In this document: positions 52,352 through 61,508 of the stretch, one piece after another
Numbering within the stretch: the stretch's first letter is position 1
Layout: every line of letters begins with the position of its first letter
DNA from: CAVQEK01 sp964596645
GTDB taxonomy: Bacteria > Bacteroidota > Bacteroidia > Cytophagales > Cyclobacteriaceae
DNA: 64,000 bases
Reading direction: 5' to 3'
Assembly (NCBI GenBank): GCA_964596645.1
Contig: CAZQVB010000022.1
Location: forward strand, 16,071 to 80,070
Position numbers and translations under genes: made by a program
The notes under the pieces: generated by a model
Seen by the model: the letters and a program-made list of their open reading frames with translations, nothing else
Database searches by the model: none
Told to the model about the DNA's origin: nothing

Positions 52352-53785
52352 TTAAAGATTATAACCGTCGTTTTGAGTCAGGTTAATGTTTCGGTCGAGA
52401 GCATCTTGCGGTATGGGCCATTGCAAGAACTCTGGCCTAAAGGTGGGGGAAAGATTGATGATGTCTTTTTTCTCATTAAGTGTTTCCACTGCCTTTCCTG
52501 TTCTTACAAGGGTATTATACCGATCGGCCTCATAGATGAATTCCGCATTTCTTTCCTGTATTACCTCATCGAGCGTAAAAGATGCCTTCGGTGCAAGGCC
52601 GGCCCTTTCGCGCACCATGTTGGCATATTGCGGGTCGCCCGTTGCTTCTGTCAATAGCAAAAGTGCATCTGCAAATCGGTAGATGATCAGGTTTCTTGAG
52701 CAATCATCGCCAAAGCACTCCCCTTCATTCCAAAGATATTTCACCTGATAATAGAAGTCGGTATTGCCGGGTTCTGTAAAAGGATATTCTGTGCCTTTCA
52801 CAAAGGTGATGTCCCGCCGGGCATCGTCAGCCTCAAAAGAATCGTAGGCCTCCTGTGTATAGCGAAAATCATTGAGCCTGTCGGGATCCATGGCCCCATT
52901 ACAAAATGAAGACTCAGGCGCCTCCGCCGGTTCCGGGCAAAAAGATATTTCGAAAATAGATTCTGGCGCATAGCGGGTACCGAAAGCCCACAGGGCAGCA
53001 AAATCTTCAGGCGACAGCACACCATTGCCCGTATTGTCAAGTGTGTAATTGGACGAAGAAACGATCTCCTGAAGGAAGGGCACTGCCTCAGTCTTTTTGC
53101 CCTGATACATATAGACGTGCGCCAGGAGCATTTGAGCAGCTTCTTTGGTCAACCGGCCCTGCTCTGTAGAAGCCAAACCTGTTTTGGAGGGCAATGCAGC
53201 AATGGCCTCTTGCAGATCAGCCTCCAAAGCAGGCCAAATGGCCGAAAGCGGAGTGCGGGTATTGTTGTATGCCTCTTCCGGAGTTTGCACTGAAGTAATG
53301 AAAGGCAGGCTTCCCCAAAACCTGATTCCTTCAAAATAGGCAAGTGCACGTATGGTCATTGCCTCAGCCTTCAGTCGGTTGAGCTGCTCCTGTTCTAGAA
53401 AATTAGGGCCAAAAGATTCCAAATCCCTGATGGCGTGATTGGCCCGGCTTATCATTTCAAACATGCCATTCCAGTTCACAATATTGCGGGGGAAGCCAAC
53501 CAAAGAAAGGTTTTCAAATTCACTGGTAGGCTCAAACACATTGGCGCCCGACATAAAGGTATTGTCGCTTCTGGCCTCATTGTAGTAAAAAAGGCCCTGT
53601 GAGTTGTAGATCGGATTGAACAGAGTATTGTACAAGCCCGTGATGGTAGCTGTAAAATCCTTCTCGCTTTGATACACGTTGCCATCGGAAAGAAAGCTTA
53701 GCGGTTCCCGGTTCAAAAATTCATCTGAACATGAAAATGTACCTGCGAGTATCGCACTGACTATTATATATTTTAATTTTTTCAT
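52352..53785 (-). CDS. SusD/RagB family surface glycan-binding lipoprotein
   Basis: 477 residues. A leader with lipobox GTFSC, then the SusD pattern: NREPLSFLSDGNVYQSEKDFTATITGLYN, AEAMTIRALAYFEGIRFWGSLPFIT with the TPR-like helices, and a C-terminal end LSPTFRPEFLQWPIPQDALDRN. It sits on the cell surface as the lid of the SusC channel and binds the glycan or peptide ligand. Directly downstream of susC (12 nt apart). Ligand not predictable. Confidence 0.96.
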   Translation of the reverse strand: MKKLKYIIVSAILAGTFSCSDEFLNREPLSFLSDGNVYQSEKDFTATITGLYNTLFNPIYNSQGLFYYNEARSDNTFMSGANVFEPTSEFENLSLVGFPRNIVNWNGMFEMISRANHAIRDLESFGPNFLEQEQLNRLKAEAMTIRALAYFEGIRFWGSLPFITSVQTPEEAYNNTRTPLSAIWPALEADLQEAIAALPSKTGLASTEQGRLTKEAAQMLLAHVYMYQGKKTEAVPFLQEIVSSSNYTLDNTGNGVLSPEDFAALWAFGTRYAPESIFEISFCPEPAEAPESSFCNGAMDPDRLNDFRYTQEAYDSFEADDARRDITFVKGTEYPFTEPGNTDFYYQVKYLWNEGECFGDDCSRNLIIYRFADALLLLTEATGDPQYANMVRERAGLAPKASFTLDEVIQERNAEFIYEADRYNTLVRTGKAVETLNEKKDIINLSPTFRPEFLQWPIPQDALDRNINLTQNDGYNL

Positions 53786-53797
53786 TTTTAGGGAATT

Positions 53798-56700
53798 TTA
53801 AAATCCAAAGTTGATACCGAAAGTATAGGTGCGCGCTGTAGGATAAGCTCCAAAATCTACTCCTGGCGTAAGCGCATTTCCGCTGCTGCTCAGCTCAGGG
53901 TCGTAGCCATTGTAGTCGGTTACAGTGAGCAAGTTGTGCGCGTTAAAGTAAATCTTGAATGCACTAAAAAAGTCATTCTTGATCAACTGGCTTAAATCAT
54001 AGCCCAAGGTGAGGTCTCGAATCCGAAAAAAGGTGGCGTCTTCCACGTATACCGTTGAAGCGTTATTTCGCCCGACCACTACCTGACCGTTGCGAAATCT
54101 GGCGATAATGGGAAATCCATCTCCGGGCTCCGAAGGTGACCTGTACCGGCCTCTGGCAATGCCCGTCATATTGCGGCTGGCTACCAGCGTATTGGCCTCT
54201 TGTGCCAGGCCATTGTAAATTTCTCCACCCTGCTGACCGTTGATAACGATCGATAGGTCAAAGCCCTTGAAGGAAAACCGGTTGGTCATACCATAAATGA
54301 AATCAGGCTGCGGGTTGCCTAGTATTGTGCGATCGTCCGCTGTAATAGTGCCATCTTCGTTGGCATCTACAATACGCGGATAGCCCAAAGCCAGCACCTG
54401 TATACCTGGCAAGGCGGCATCCAACTCTTCCTGATTTTTGAATACACCATCTATTTTGTAGCCGTAAAAGTTGCCAATGGGCTCACCCACCTCTGTAATG
54501 TGACTGACGGATACTGTACTGTAACCGTCTATAATAGGCACATCATTGCCACGCAGCTCCAGCACCTCATTTCTATTCACGGATAAGTTGAAGTTGGTTT
54601 CCCACTTGAATTCTCCCACTAGATTTTGCGTGTTCAATGTCACTTCAAAACCGGTGTTGCTTACGCGGCCCAGGTTGGTCAGGTAAGAATTAAAGGCAAT
54701 GCTGGTGGGCAGTGGCACGTTGAGCAGCAGGTCTTGCGACTCACCATTGTAGTAGTCCAATTCCAACCTCAACCGGTCTTCAAAAAATCCCAGCTCCAGG
54801 CCAATGTTGTACTGTGCTATTTGCTCCCAGCCAAGATTAGGATCTGGCACGTTCAGATAATCGTATCCCGTGGTCAGTGTATTGTTGAAATAGTAACTGG
54901 CACCAGTGCCTATGATGGAGCGTGCCGAATAGTTGCCAATATTGAAATTGCCGACTATACCGTAGCTGGCGCGCAACTTGCCATAAGACAGCAGGCCATC
55001 TTGAAGAAAATCTTCTTCTGAAAAGAGCCAGCCAACAGAAGCGGAGGGAAAATTTCCGTAGCGTGCATTTTCTGCAAATCGTGAGGACCCGTCTCTTCTG
55101 AAAGTAGCCGTAACCAAATACTTGTCACGAAAACTATAATTGGCCCTTGCAATAAATGACAGCAGCGACCACTCATTGATTGCTGCATCGCCACTGTTCA
55201 CTATGCCGTTGTTGATGGTAGAAACAGCATCGGAGACAAACTGACCGGCATCGACCCGTTCAAATTCGTTGTGATCAACCTGTGCGGTGTAGCCGGCCAA
55301 AAAGTTTACATTGTGCCCGCCGGCAAGCTCTTTGGCATAGTTTGCTGTGTACTCTGCCAGCAAGTTTCTGGAGCTGCGTGCTATGCTGTAGGCAAAACCA
55401 CCCAGATTTTCGAACACACCTTCTTCGCCCACATACCCTGCCTGAAAGAAATCCTGCTCGCTATTTGAAAGTGATACACCAAAATTTGCCCGCAGGTTCA
55501 ATCCATCTATTATTTCATAGTTCAAATAGGCATTGGAAAGAATGCTCGTGGTCATTATTTCATTGTCGGTGCCCTTGAGCATGGCTACCGGGTTCAGTAC
55601 ACTCCAAATGCGTGCATCGCTGGCTTCCCGACTATTTGCAGCCGCGCTGAGCGATCCGTCAGGTTCGTATGGAGCAAAGATCGGTGGCGTTACTATGGCA
55701 TTCCAGGCCGGGCCATTTCGCTGGTTATCATTAGCTGAGCGTATGTCCCTTTCATAAGAAGGTGCCAGATTTAAACCAAACTGTAATCTTTCGTGTAAGT
55801 CTGCGCTTATGTTCGATCGCAGGTTGTATCTCTGATAGGCTGTTTCCATCATAATGCCCTGCTGATCCAGCACATTGCCCGATATATAATATTTCACATT
55901 ATCTGAGCCACCGCGTACTCCCATCTGCACATTGACCATGGGTGCGGGTTCATAAATTTCATCCTGCCAATCGGTATCGGGAAATAAGGGATTTCCATCG
56001 GCATCTACAGGATTTCGGTATTGAGGTTGTACATAATTGTTGTTGCCCGGAGGCGCTTGTGCATCGCCTTCAAGCGGCAAATTGCGGCTTAGTTTCCATG
56101 CATTATCAAGCCCTTCACGATACGCCTGTAACCATTCGTCACGTCCCAGCAAGTCCAATTTCCTGGCCACGGTCTGGATGCCATAGCTGGCATTTACTTC
56201 AAATTGGGCTTTGCCTGCTGTTCCCTGTTTGGTGGTGATGATGACGACACCATTGGCGCCCCTGGAGCCATAAATAGCCGCTGAGGATGCATCCTTAAGC
56301 ACTTCCACCGAGGCAATATCATTGGGATTGATGGTAGCCAGATCGGCTCCTACAAAACCGTCCACTACAATGAGTGGGCTATTTCCTGCTGATAATGAAC
56401 TAAGTCCGCGCACCCTGATTTCCGGAGCAGCACCCGGCTGGCCGGTTGTCTGAATGACCTGAACGCCGGCAAGTTTGCCGGCAAGTGCTTCCTGGGTAGT
56501 AGCCACCGACCGCACCTGCAAATCATCTCCATCCACTTGCGCTACTGAGCCTGTCAGGTCGCGTTTCTCTTGTGTGCCGTAGCCTATCACTACTATTTCT
56601 GCCAAAGATTGTATATCGCTGTTTAGTACAAGGTCTATCACTGACCTGTTGCCTACCACCACTTCTTCCATTACGTAGCCTACGGAGCTGAATACGAGTA

Positions 56701-57259
56701 CAGATTCCGTGGCAGGCACTTCAATGGTATAGTTTCCCTCCACATCGGTGACGGTGCCCTGTACCGTGCCTTTCACCACTACGTTGACGCCGGGCAGGCC
56801 CTCGTCATCTTCGCTGGAGGTGACCCGGCCGGTGATGGTGATGCCGTCGATGATTACTTCCAGCGCTTCAGACCTTGATGGCCGTCCCTGGTTGTTCAGG
56901 GTAACAATGATGCTTTTGTTGATCTGCCTGAATTTGAGATTGGCTTGCTGAGAAATGTCGAGCAGTACATCCGACACCTTGCTTGATGCTCCATAACGCT
57001 TGTTCAGCCTTACCTTGCCGCTTATCTCATTTTTTTCATAGGCAAAGTGATATCCGGTTTCCTTCTCGATCTGCCGAAAAGCCTCGAGCAAGCTTACATC
57101 ATTAAACTCCACGGAGATATGTTGCTCCCGTACACTTTTTACCGACTGGGCCTGTCCTTCTGCGGCAATTGATAGACTAATAAAAATTAATTGCACAAGC
57201 AGCCCGTATATACTCCATTTGCTCAACATGGCTATTTGCCTTAGTAATGTGTTTTTCAT
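53798..57259 (-). CDS. SusC/RagA family TonB-dependent transporter with STN domain
   Basis: 1153 residues. After the signal sequence come an STN (secretin/TonB short N-terminal) domain at about 45-115 (ISVEFNDVSLLEAFRQIEKETGYHFAYEKN, in part), a carboxypeptidase-regulatory-like domain (about 130-215), a plug beginning with the TonB box region (AEIVVIGYGTQEKRDLTGSVAQVD) and the 22-strand barrel ending YTFGINFGF. The STN domain marks it as a signalling transporter that reports ligand binding to a FecR anti-sigma factor. The anti-sigma and ECF sigma genes lie just upstream in the right arrangement. It imports the SusD-bound substrate using TonB energy. Confidence 0.97.
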   Translation of the reverse strand: MKNTLLRQIAMLSKWSIYGLLVQLIFISLSIAAEGQAQSVKSVREQHISVEFNDVSLLEAFRQIEKETGYHFAYEKNEISGKVRLNKRYGASSKVSDVLLDISQQANLKFRQINKSIIVTLNNQGRPSRSEALEVIIDGITITGRVTSSEDDEGLPGVNVVVKGTVQGTVTDVEGNYTIEVPATESVLVFSSVGYVMEEVVVGNRSVIDLVLNSDIQSLAEIVVIGYGTQEKRDLTGSVAQVDGDDLQVRSVATTQEALAGKLAGVQVIQTTGQPGAAPEIRVRGLSSLSAGNSPLIVVDGFVGADLATINPNDIASVEVLKDASSAAIYGSRGANGVVIITTKQGTAGKAQFEVNASYGIQTVARKLDLLGRDEWLQAYREGLDNAWKLSRNLPLEGDAQAPPGNNNYVQPQYRNPVDADGNPLFPDTDWQDEIYEPAPMVNVQMGVRGGSDNVKYYISGNVLDQQGIMMETAYQRYNLRSNISADLHERLQFGLNLAPSYERDIRSANDNQRNGPAWNAIVTPPIFAPYEPDGSLSAAANSREASDARIWSVLNPVAMLKGTDNEIMTTSILSNAYLNYEIIDGLNLRANFGVSLSNSEQDFFQAGYVGEEGVFENLGGFAYSIARSSRNLLAEYTANYAKELAGGHNVNFLAGYTAQVDHNEFERVDAGQFVSDAVSTINNGIVNSGDAAINEWSLLSFIARANYSFRDKYLVTATFRRDGSSRFAENARYGNFPSASVGWLFSEEDFLQDGLLSYGKLRASYGIVGNFNIGNYSARSIIGTGASYYFNNTLTTGYDYLNVPDPNLGWEQIAQYNIGLELGFFEDRLRLELDYYNGESQDLLLNVPLPTSIAFNSYLTNLGRVSNTGFEVTLNTQNLVGEFKWETNFNLSVNRNEVLELRGNDVPIIDGYSTVSVSHITEVGEPIGNFYGYKIDGVFKNQEELDAALPGIQVLALGYPRIVDANEDGTITADDRTILGNPQPDFIYGMTNRFSFKGFDLSIVINGQQGGEIYNGLAQEANTLVASRNMTGIARGRYRSPSEPGDGFPIIARFRNGQVVVGRNNASTVYVEDATFFRIRDLTLGYDLSQLIKNDFFSAFKIYFNAHNLLTVTDYNGYDPELSSSGNALTPGVDFGAYPTARTYTFGINFGF

Positions 57260-57294
57260 AATTTTATAGGGTTAATTTTCACAAAAGTTAATGG

Positions 57295-57340
57295 TCGGGG
57301 TTTTGATGATATTGGTTCCTACGCCGTCATCAGACCCCGA
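57295..57340. other. Hairpin between the fecR-like and susC genes
   Basis: TCGGGG (57295-57300) pairs with CCCCGA (57335-57340), continued inward by TGATGA (57304-57309) / TCATCA (57327-57332). A T-run follows on the plus strand only, so for the minus-strand transcript it is not a standard terminator. It may be a leader structure of susC mRNA or separate fecR from susC expression. Confidence 0.6.
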
Positions 57341-57384
57341 TTTTTTTGGTTTTCTTTATGAGCTGTTCCACTGCATCATCCTGA

Positions 57385-58467
57385 TTAAAATTTAAGTGTC
57401 ACTTTTTTACCATCCATTGTATATTCCATATCATGGCCAAACTGCAATGCGTTCAGCACATTCTCGAGATTGTCATTGTCAAATATTGCGGTAAAGCTCC
57501 ATTCATCATCAGGTGGCTTATTTGTGCTGATGTCTACACCATACCAGCGTTCTAGTTTGCTAATGATTTCAGGCAAGTCGGCTTCTGTGAAAACCAGCAC
57601 CCCATCTTTCCAGGCAATTTTTTCACGTGCCTCGTAAGAAGATTGAGTAAGCCGATTATTCCCCACTTCAAACGCCGCCAATTCACCGGGTAGAAGGAAA
57701 AGGGAATCAGCAGGTGTCGTTTTACCTGCGGAGGCCACCTTTACTTTACCAGTGACCAACGCCACTTCCATCCTGTTTGCCCCGGGCAATGCGCTTACAT
57801 TAAAAGCAGTACCCAAAGCCGTGATGGTGAGATCGCCAGAAACTACCTGGAAAGGGCGGGCGGCATCATGACCGACCTCGAAGTACCCCTCACCTTCCAA
57901 CTGCACCACCCGCTGGTCGGCATCAAAAGATGCTGGAAATAACAATTTGCTTCCCCCGTTGAGCACCACCCTGGTACCATCGTCGAGATGAAAGGTGAGT
58001 TTCTGGCCGTATTCGGCAGACTTGTCCAGCATAGAATTCGCCGGACTCGACGCCTGTGGTTTGGAGATCATTTTGGGGCCATCGAATAAGAAAAACACCG
58101 ACAGAAAAACAGCCACCACGCTTGCAGCCATCATCATTGCAACCCGCCTGTAGTGCCGCTGCTTTGCAGAATGCTTGTGCAAATTGCGGGTTGTGTGGTG
58201 CTGCTTATCGGGCTTCAAAGAAACGCGTGCGGCAGGAACCATGGATTCATACAGTTCTTCCATGGCAATTTTTTCATGAATATCTTCAAGCCTCTTGCTC
58301 CACTGTACCAGCTTGCCCGGTTCCACTTCTATTTTCTCCCAGGCTTGCTTGAAGTGTTGGTCAAGTTCAGCTTCACTGCCCGTTGCCTTGGCCCACCTCA
58401 ACACCTCCTCGACCTCCTGGTGAGAACACTCATTATTAAAATACTTTTTCAGCAAAGCGATGTCCAC
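57385..58467 (-). CDS. FecR-family anti-sigma factor
   Basis: 360 residues starting at a GTG (58467); no in-frame ATG is nearby. An N-terminal cytoplasmic sigma-binding region (about 1-105), one transmembrane helix (about 110-130: VAMMMAASVVAVFLSVFFLF), then the FecR domain (GQKLTFHLDDGTRVVLNGGSKLLFP, ..., GEGYFEVGHDAARPFQV) and a C-terminal STN-like part (LERWYGVDIS, DNLENVLNALQ). It holds the ECF sigma factor at the membrane until SusC signals. It is upstream of susC on the same strand and divergent from the sigma gene. Confidence 0.95.
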   Translation of the reverse strand: MDIALLKKYFNNECSHQEVEEVLRWAKATGSEAELDQHFKQAWEKIEVEPGKLVQWSKRLEDIHEKIAMEELYESMVPAARVSLKPDKQHHTTRNLHKHSAKQRHYRRVAMMMAASVVAVFLSVFFLFDGPKMISKPQASSPANSMLDKSAEYGQKLTFHLDDGTRVVLNGGSKLLFPASFDADQRVVQLEGEGYFEVGHDAARPFQVVSGDLTITALGTAFNVSALPGANRMEVALVTGKVKVASAGKTTPADSLFLLPGELAAFEVGNNRLTQSSYEAREKIAWKDGVLVFTEADLPEIISKLERWYGVDISTNKPPDDEWSFTAIFDNDNLENVLNALQFGHDMEYTMDGKKVTLKF

Positions 58468-58481
58468 GGGTTTGTGTTTTC

Positions 58482-58572
58482 ATATTGTACAACCAGAAGC
58501 ATCTTTACCCTGAATGCACGTCTTATTTTTTTTGTGTTCAGGGTAAACCTCTATTCGATTGTATATTGTACA
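58482..58572. promoter_or_regulatory. Symmetric repeat array between fecR and sigma genes
   Basis: Direct repeats ATATTGTACA at 58482-58491 and 58563-58572 flank a perfect 11-nt inverted repeat, TTTACCCTGAA (58504-58514) and TTCAGGGTAAA (58537-58547), with 22 nt between the arms. The whole array fills the 145-nt divergent gap. It may bind a regulator or, as RNA, form a hairpin. Role inferred from position. Confidence 0.55.
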
Positions 58573-58612
58573 CAGGTGAGCCATAGATGGCCGCAGGCGC
58601 TGTGCCCAAAGT

Positions 58613-59161
58613 ATGAAAAACGATCTGGATGATATCATTGGCCGCTTGAGGCGCGACGACAGGGAGGCGTTCAATCTGCTGTACTACATGTATGCTGAAA
58701 AGATATACAAGTTCAGCCTCACGTTCTTCAACAGGCAAGCCGACGCCGAGGAAGTTGTACAAGAAGTATTTGTGAAGATCTGGATGAACAGATCATCCAT
58801 CATTGACCCTTCTACATTTAATGCTTACATCTACACCATCGCCAAAAATTTGATCTTTAACAACCTGAAAAAAAATATTTACAGAAAAAAGTACGAGTCT
58901 TACTATTTGATTTTTGGCACAATACAAGAACAAACCACTGAAAACGATGTGCTGTATGAAGAGGCCCGTAAACGGCTGGATAATGCACTGGAAAAGCTTC
59001 CTGAAAAAAGAAAAGAGGTTTTCCTTCTTAGCCGGCGCGATGGATTGAAGAACGCGGAAATTGCAGACAAACTCAACGTGTCGATAAAAACAGTTGAGAC
59101 GCATATGGGGCTAGCGCTTAAGTATTTACGAGATGTTTTTGGTGTGATGAGAGATACTTAA
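58613..59161 (+). CDS. ECF (sigma-70 family) RNA polymerase sigma factor
   Basis: 182 residues. Region 2 is seen in LLYYMYAEKIYKFSLTFFNRQADAEEVVQEVFVKIW, in part, and region 4 in LPEKRKEVFLLSRRDGLKNAEIADKLNVSIKTVETHM. No region 1 or 3 is present, as in ECF factors. It belongs to the FecI-like/Bacteroidota group that works with FecR proteins and SusC. It would direct polymerase to the susCD promoter when the ligand is present. The gene is divergent from fecR and ends at a hairpin terminator shared with the M13 peptidase gene. Confidence 0.96.
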   Translation: MKNDLDDIIGRLRRDDREAFNLLYYMYAEKIYKFSLTFFNRQADAEEVVQEVFVKIWMNRSSIIDPSTFNAYIYTIAKNLIFNNLKKNIYRKKYESYYLIFGTIQEQTTENDVLYEEARKRLDNALEKLPEKRKEVFLLSRRDGLKNAEIADKLNVSIKTVETHMGLALKYLRDVFGVMRDT

Positions 59162-59226
59162 CACCATCACCTACAGGCACTGAGATAATATTATTAATGC
59201 TTATTCCGACTAAATAGGCATAAAGA

Positions 59227-59254
59227 AAAGGCCTCCGCACTGGAGGCCTTTTTT
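59227..59254. terminator. Bidirectional intrinsic terminator
   Basis: AAAAGGCCTCC pairs with GGAGGCCTTTTTT around a short GCACT loop, A-tract left and T-tract right, between the sigma gene and the convergent M13 peptidase gene. Confidence 0.92.
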
Positions 59255-59287
59255 GTTGTTGACTATGATCTTAATTACATGACGCGA

Positions 59288-61357
59288 TTACCAAATATAC
59301 ACCCTCTCCTCTTTGGGTACGTACATCGGGTCGCCCTGCTCTACATTAAATGCGTCATAAAAGGGCTGCATATTTACAATGGGGCCTACAGCCCTGTACA
59401 TGCCCGGCGAGTGCGTGTCGGTTTTAATCTGTTTCACCAGCGCTTCATCTCTGAACTTGGTGCGCCATATGGTGGCCCAGGATATGAAGAATCGCTGGTC
59501 TTGCGTGAACCCGTCGATCTCGCCCGGGTTGCCATGCTCCGCCAAATGCATCTGCAGTCCATCGTAGGCAACGTTTATACCGCCAAGATCGCCGATGTTT
59601 TCTCCCAGTGTGAACTTTCCATTCACATATACACTATCGAGCGGCTCATAGGCATTGTACTGGTTCACCAGCATTGTAGTGCGCTCTTCGAATTGCTCCC
59701 GATCAGAGTCTGTCCACCAGTTTTTAAGGTTTCCCTCTTTGTCGAAACGTGAACCGGAATCGTCGAAACCGTGCGAAATCTCATGACCTATCACCGCGCC
59801 TATGCCACCGTAGTTTACAGCGGGATCGGCTTTGTAGTGATAAAAGGGCGGCTGGAGAATGGCGGCCGGAAATACGATCTCATTGAACAGCGGACTATAG
59901 TAAGCATTGACCGTCTGCGGGGCCATGTGCCACTCCGACTTATCTACCGGCTGCCCGATATCGGCCAGATCCTTTTCCCAATTCCAACGGCGTACGTTCA
60001 GCACATTTTCAGCGTAACTGCCGCCATCTTCATAGCTAGATACTTCCAACTTGCTGTAGTCTTTCCATTCATCGGGGTAGCCAATTTTCACTTTAAATGT
60101 GGCCAACTTTTCCAATGCCTTTTCTTTGGTAGAATCCGACATCCAGGGCAGTTGCTTGATGCGCTCGCCAAAGGCGGTTTTTATGTTTTCCACCATCTCC
60201 ATGGCTTCATTTTTTGCCTCAGGCGGAAAGTACGTATCCACATACAACTTACCCAGGGCCTCTCCTATCGAGCCACTCACATGGTTCAGCGCGCGCTCCG
60301 ACCTCGGCCGCATGGCAGGCGTGCCATTGAGGGTTTTGCCGTAAAAGTCGAAATTGGCCTGCTCTAAGTCACTGCTCAGGTAGCCTGCCAGGTCGTTGTA
60401 TTCCGTCCATTTTACGTAGGCCTTCAGCGTTTCCAGGTCTGTGTTTTGCCAGATTTTGTTCAACGTGCGGAAGTAGTCAGGCTCCGTCACGATCAATGTG
60501 TCGGCTTTGCCGGCGCCTATTTTCTCCAAATATTCCTCCCAGGGTAGTGCAGGCATCATTTGCTGTATCTCTGCTACACTGCGCGGGTTGTTGATGAGCG
60601 TGGTGTTGCGCCTCATCTCTTTGTTCATGCGTGCCTCGGCCATTTCTTTTTCCAACTGAAATATATTCTCGGCCATCTTTTCGGCTTCTGCCTCAGTGTA
60701 GTCGAGAAAGGCAAACATGCGTGCGATGTGCTTCTTGTACTCCGGCCTTATGCGCTTCGAGTCAGCATCGTCTTCCAGGTAATAATCGCGCTGGGGCAAG
60801 CCCAGGGCGCCGCGGTCCAGATACACCGTATTGATGTCGCTGTCGTTCAGGTCGGCTCCCACCGACACGGAGAAAAAGTGGCCATAGCCTTCAGGTTTTA
60901 CCTCAATAAGGTGCTGTACCAGTTGCTCGCGACTCTCTATCTTTTCTATCGCTTGCATTTTTTCTTTCACCAGCGAGGAGCCTGCGTTATCGATGGCGGC
61001 TGTGTCCATGGCGGTTTCATAGAAAATGACCGCCTTTTCCTGATCAGAGCCGGCAGTGATATTGCCTTCTTCTATGGCTGTCTCCAACACTTCCAGCAGA
61101 TTATTGTCATTTTGCTTGCGAAGCTCATCGAAGCTGCCCCAGCGGCCACGGTCGGCCGGCACTTCTGTTCTGTCTTCCCAGCGGCCGTTGACAAACCGGT
61201 AGAAATTCTCGGCCGGACTGGCCGTAGTGTCTAAATTGTTCAGGTGAATAGCCTGGAACGTGTCTTCCTGTGGCTCCGAAGCAGGCTGGCAAGCATAGGA
61301 AGTTGCCAGTACGGAGGCCATGATCATGGCGTGTTTCATCATGTTTTTTCCTTTCAT
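59288..61357 (-). CDS. M13 family (neprilysin/PepO-like) metallopeptidase lipoprotein
   Basis: 689 residues. The leader ends in TSYAC, so the enzyme is lipidated and outside the cytoplasm. The N-terminal M13 domain (DTTASPAENFYRFVNGRWE) and the catalytic domain with HExxH at about 525-529 (VIGHEISHGFDDSG), the third zinc ligand region ENIGDLGGINVAYDG, and the NAYYSPLFNEIVFPA motif are all present. M13 enzymes cut peptides on the amino side of hydrophobic residues. The end CxxW-type motif of eukaryotic members is replaced by ERVYIW. It probably digests imported or periplasmic peptides. It is a single gene, with a terminator on its 3' side. Confidence 0.96.
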   Translation of the reverse strand: MKGKNMMKHAMIMASVLATSYACQPASEPQEDTFQAIHLNNLDTTASPAENFYRFVNGRWEDRTEVPADRGRWGSFDELRKQNDNNLLEVLETAIEEGNITAGSDQEKAVIFYETAMDTAAIDNAGSSLVKEKMQAIEKIESREQLVQHLIEVKPEGYGHFFSVSVGADLNDSDINTVYLDRGALGLPQRDYYLEDDADSKRIRPEYKKHIARMFAFLDYTEAEAEKMAENIFQLEKEMAEARMNKEMRRNTTLINNPRSVAEIQQMMPALPWEEYLEKIGAGKADTLIVTEPDYFRTLNKIWQNTDLETLKAYVKWTEYNDLAGYLSSDLEQANFDFYGKTLNGTPAMRPRSERALNHVSGSIGEALGKLYVDTYFPPEAKNEAMEMVENIKTAFGERIKQLPWMSDSTKEKALEKLATFKVKIGYPDEWKDYSKLEVSSYEDGGSYAENVLNVRRWNWEKDLADIGQPVDKSEWHMAPQTVNAYYSPLFNEIVFPAAILQPPFYHYKADPAVNYGGIGAVIGHEISHGFDDSGSRFDKEGNLKNWWTDSDREQFEERTTMLVNQYNAYEPLDSVYVNGKFTLGENIGDLGGINVAYDGLQMHLAEHGNPGEIDGFTQDQRFFISWATIWRTKFRDEALVKQIKTDTHSPGMYRAVGPIVNMQPFYDAFNVEQGDPMYVPKEERVYIW

Positions 61358-61453
61358 TAGTTAAGCAATGCTAATCTAGCGGATAATGTCAATTTGATGA
61401 AAATGTTTTACGCCAGTGGAAAATATTGTGGATGGACATCGCTGTTGGCACAT

Positions 61454-61497
61454 TAAAAAAAGAAAAAGGGAGAAGCTGCACGAAGGGCGGCAGCTTC
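61454..61497 (-). terminator. Intrinsic terminator of the CreD operon
   Basis: GAAGCTGC (61472-61479) pairs with GCAGCTTC (61490-61497); on the minus strand it is followed by a pyrimidine-rich TTTTTCTTTTTTT run. It lies 12 nt after the creD stop. Confidence 0.8.
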
Positions 61498-61508
61498 ATT
61501 TCATACTT

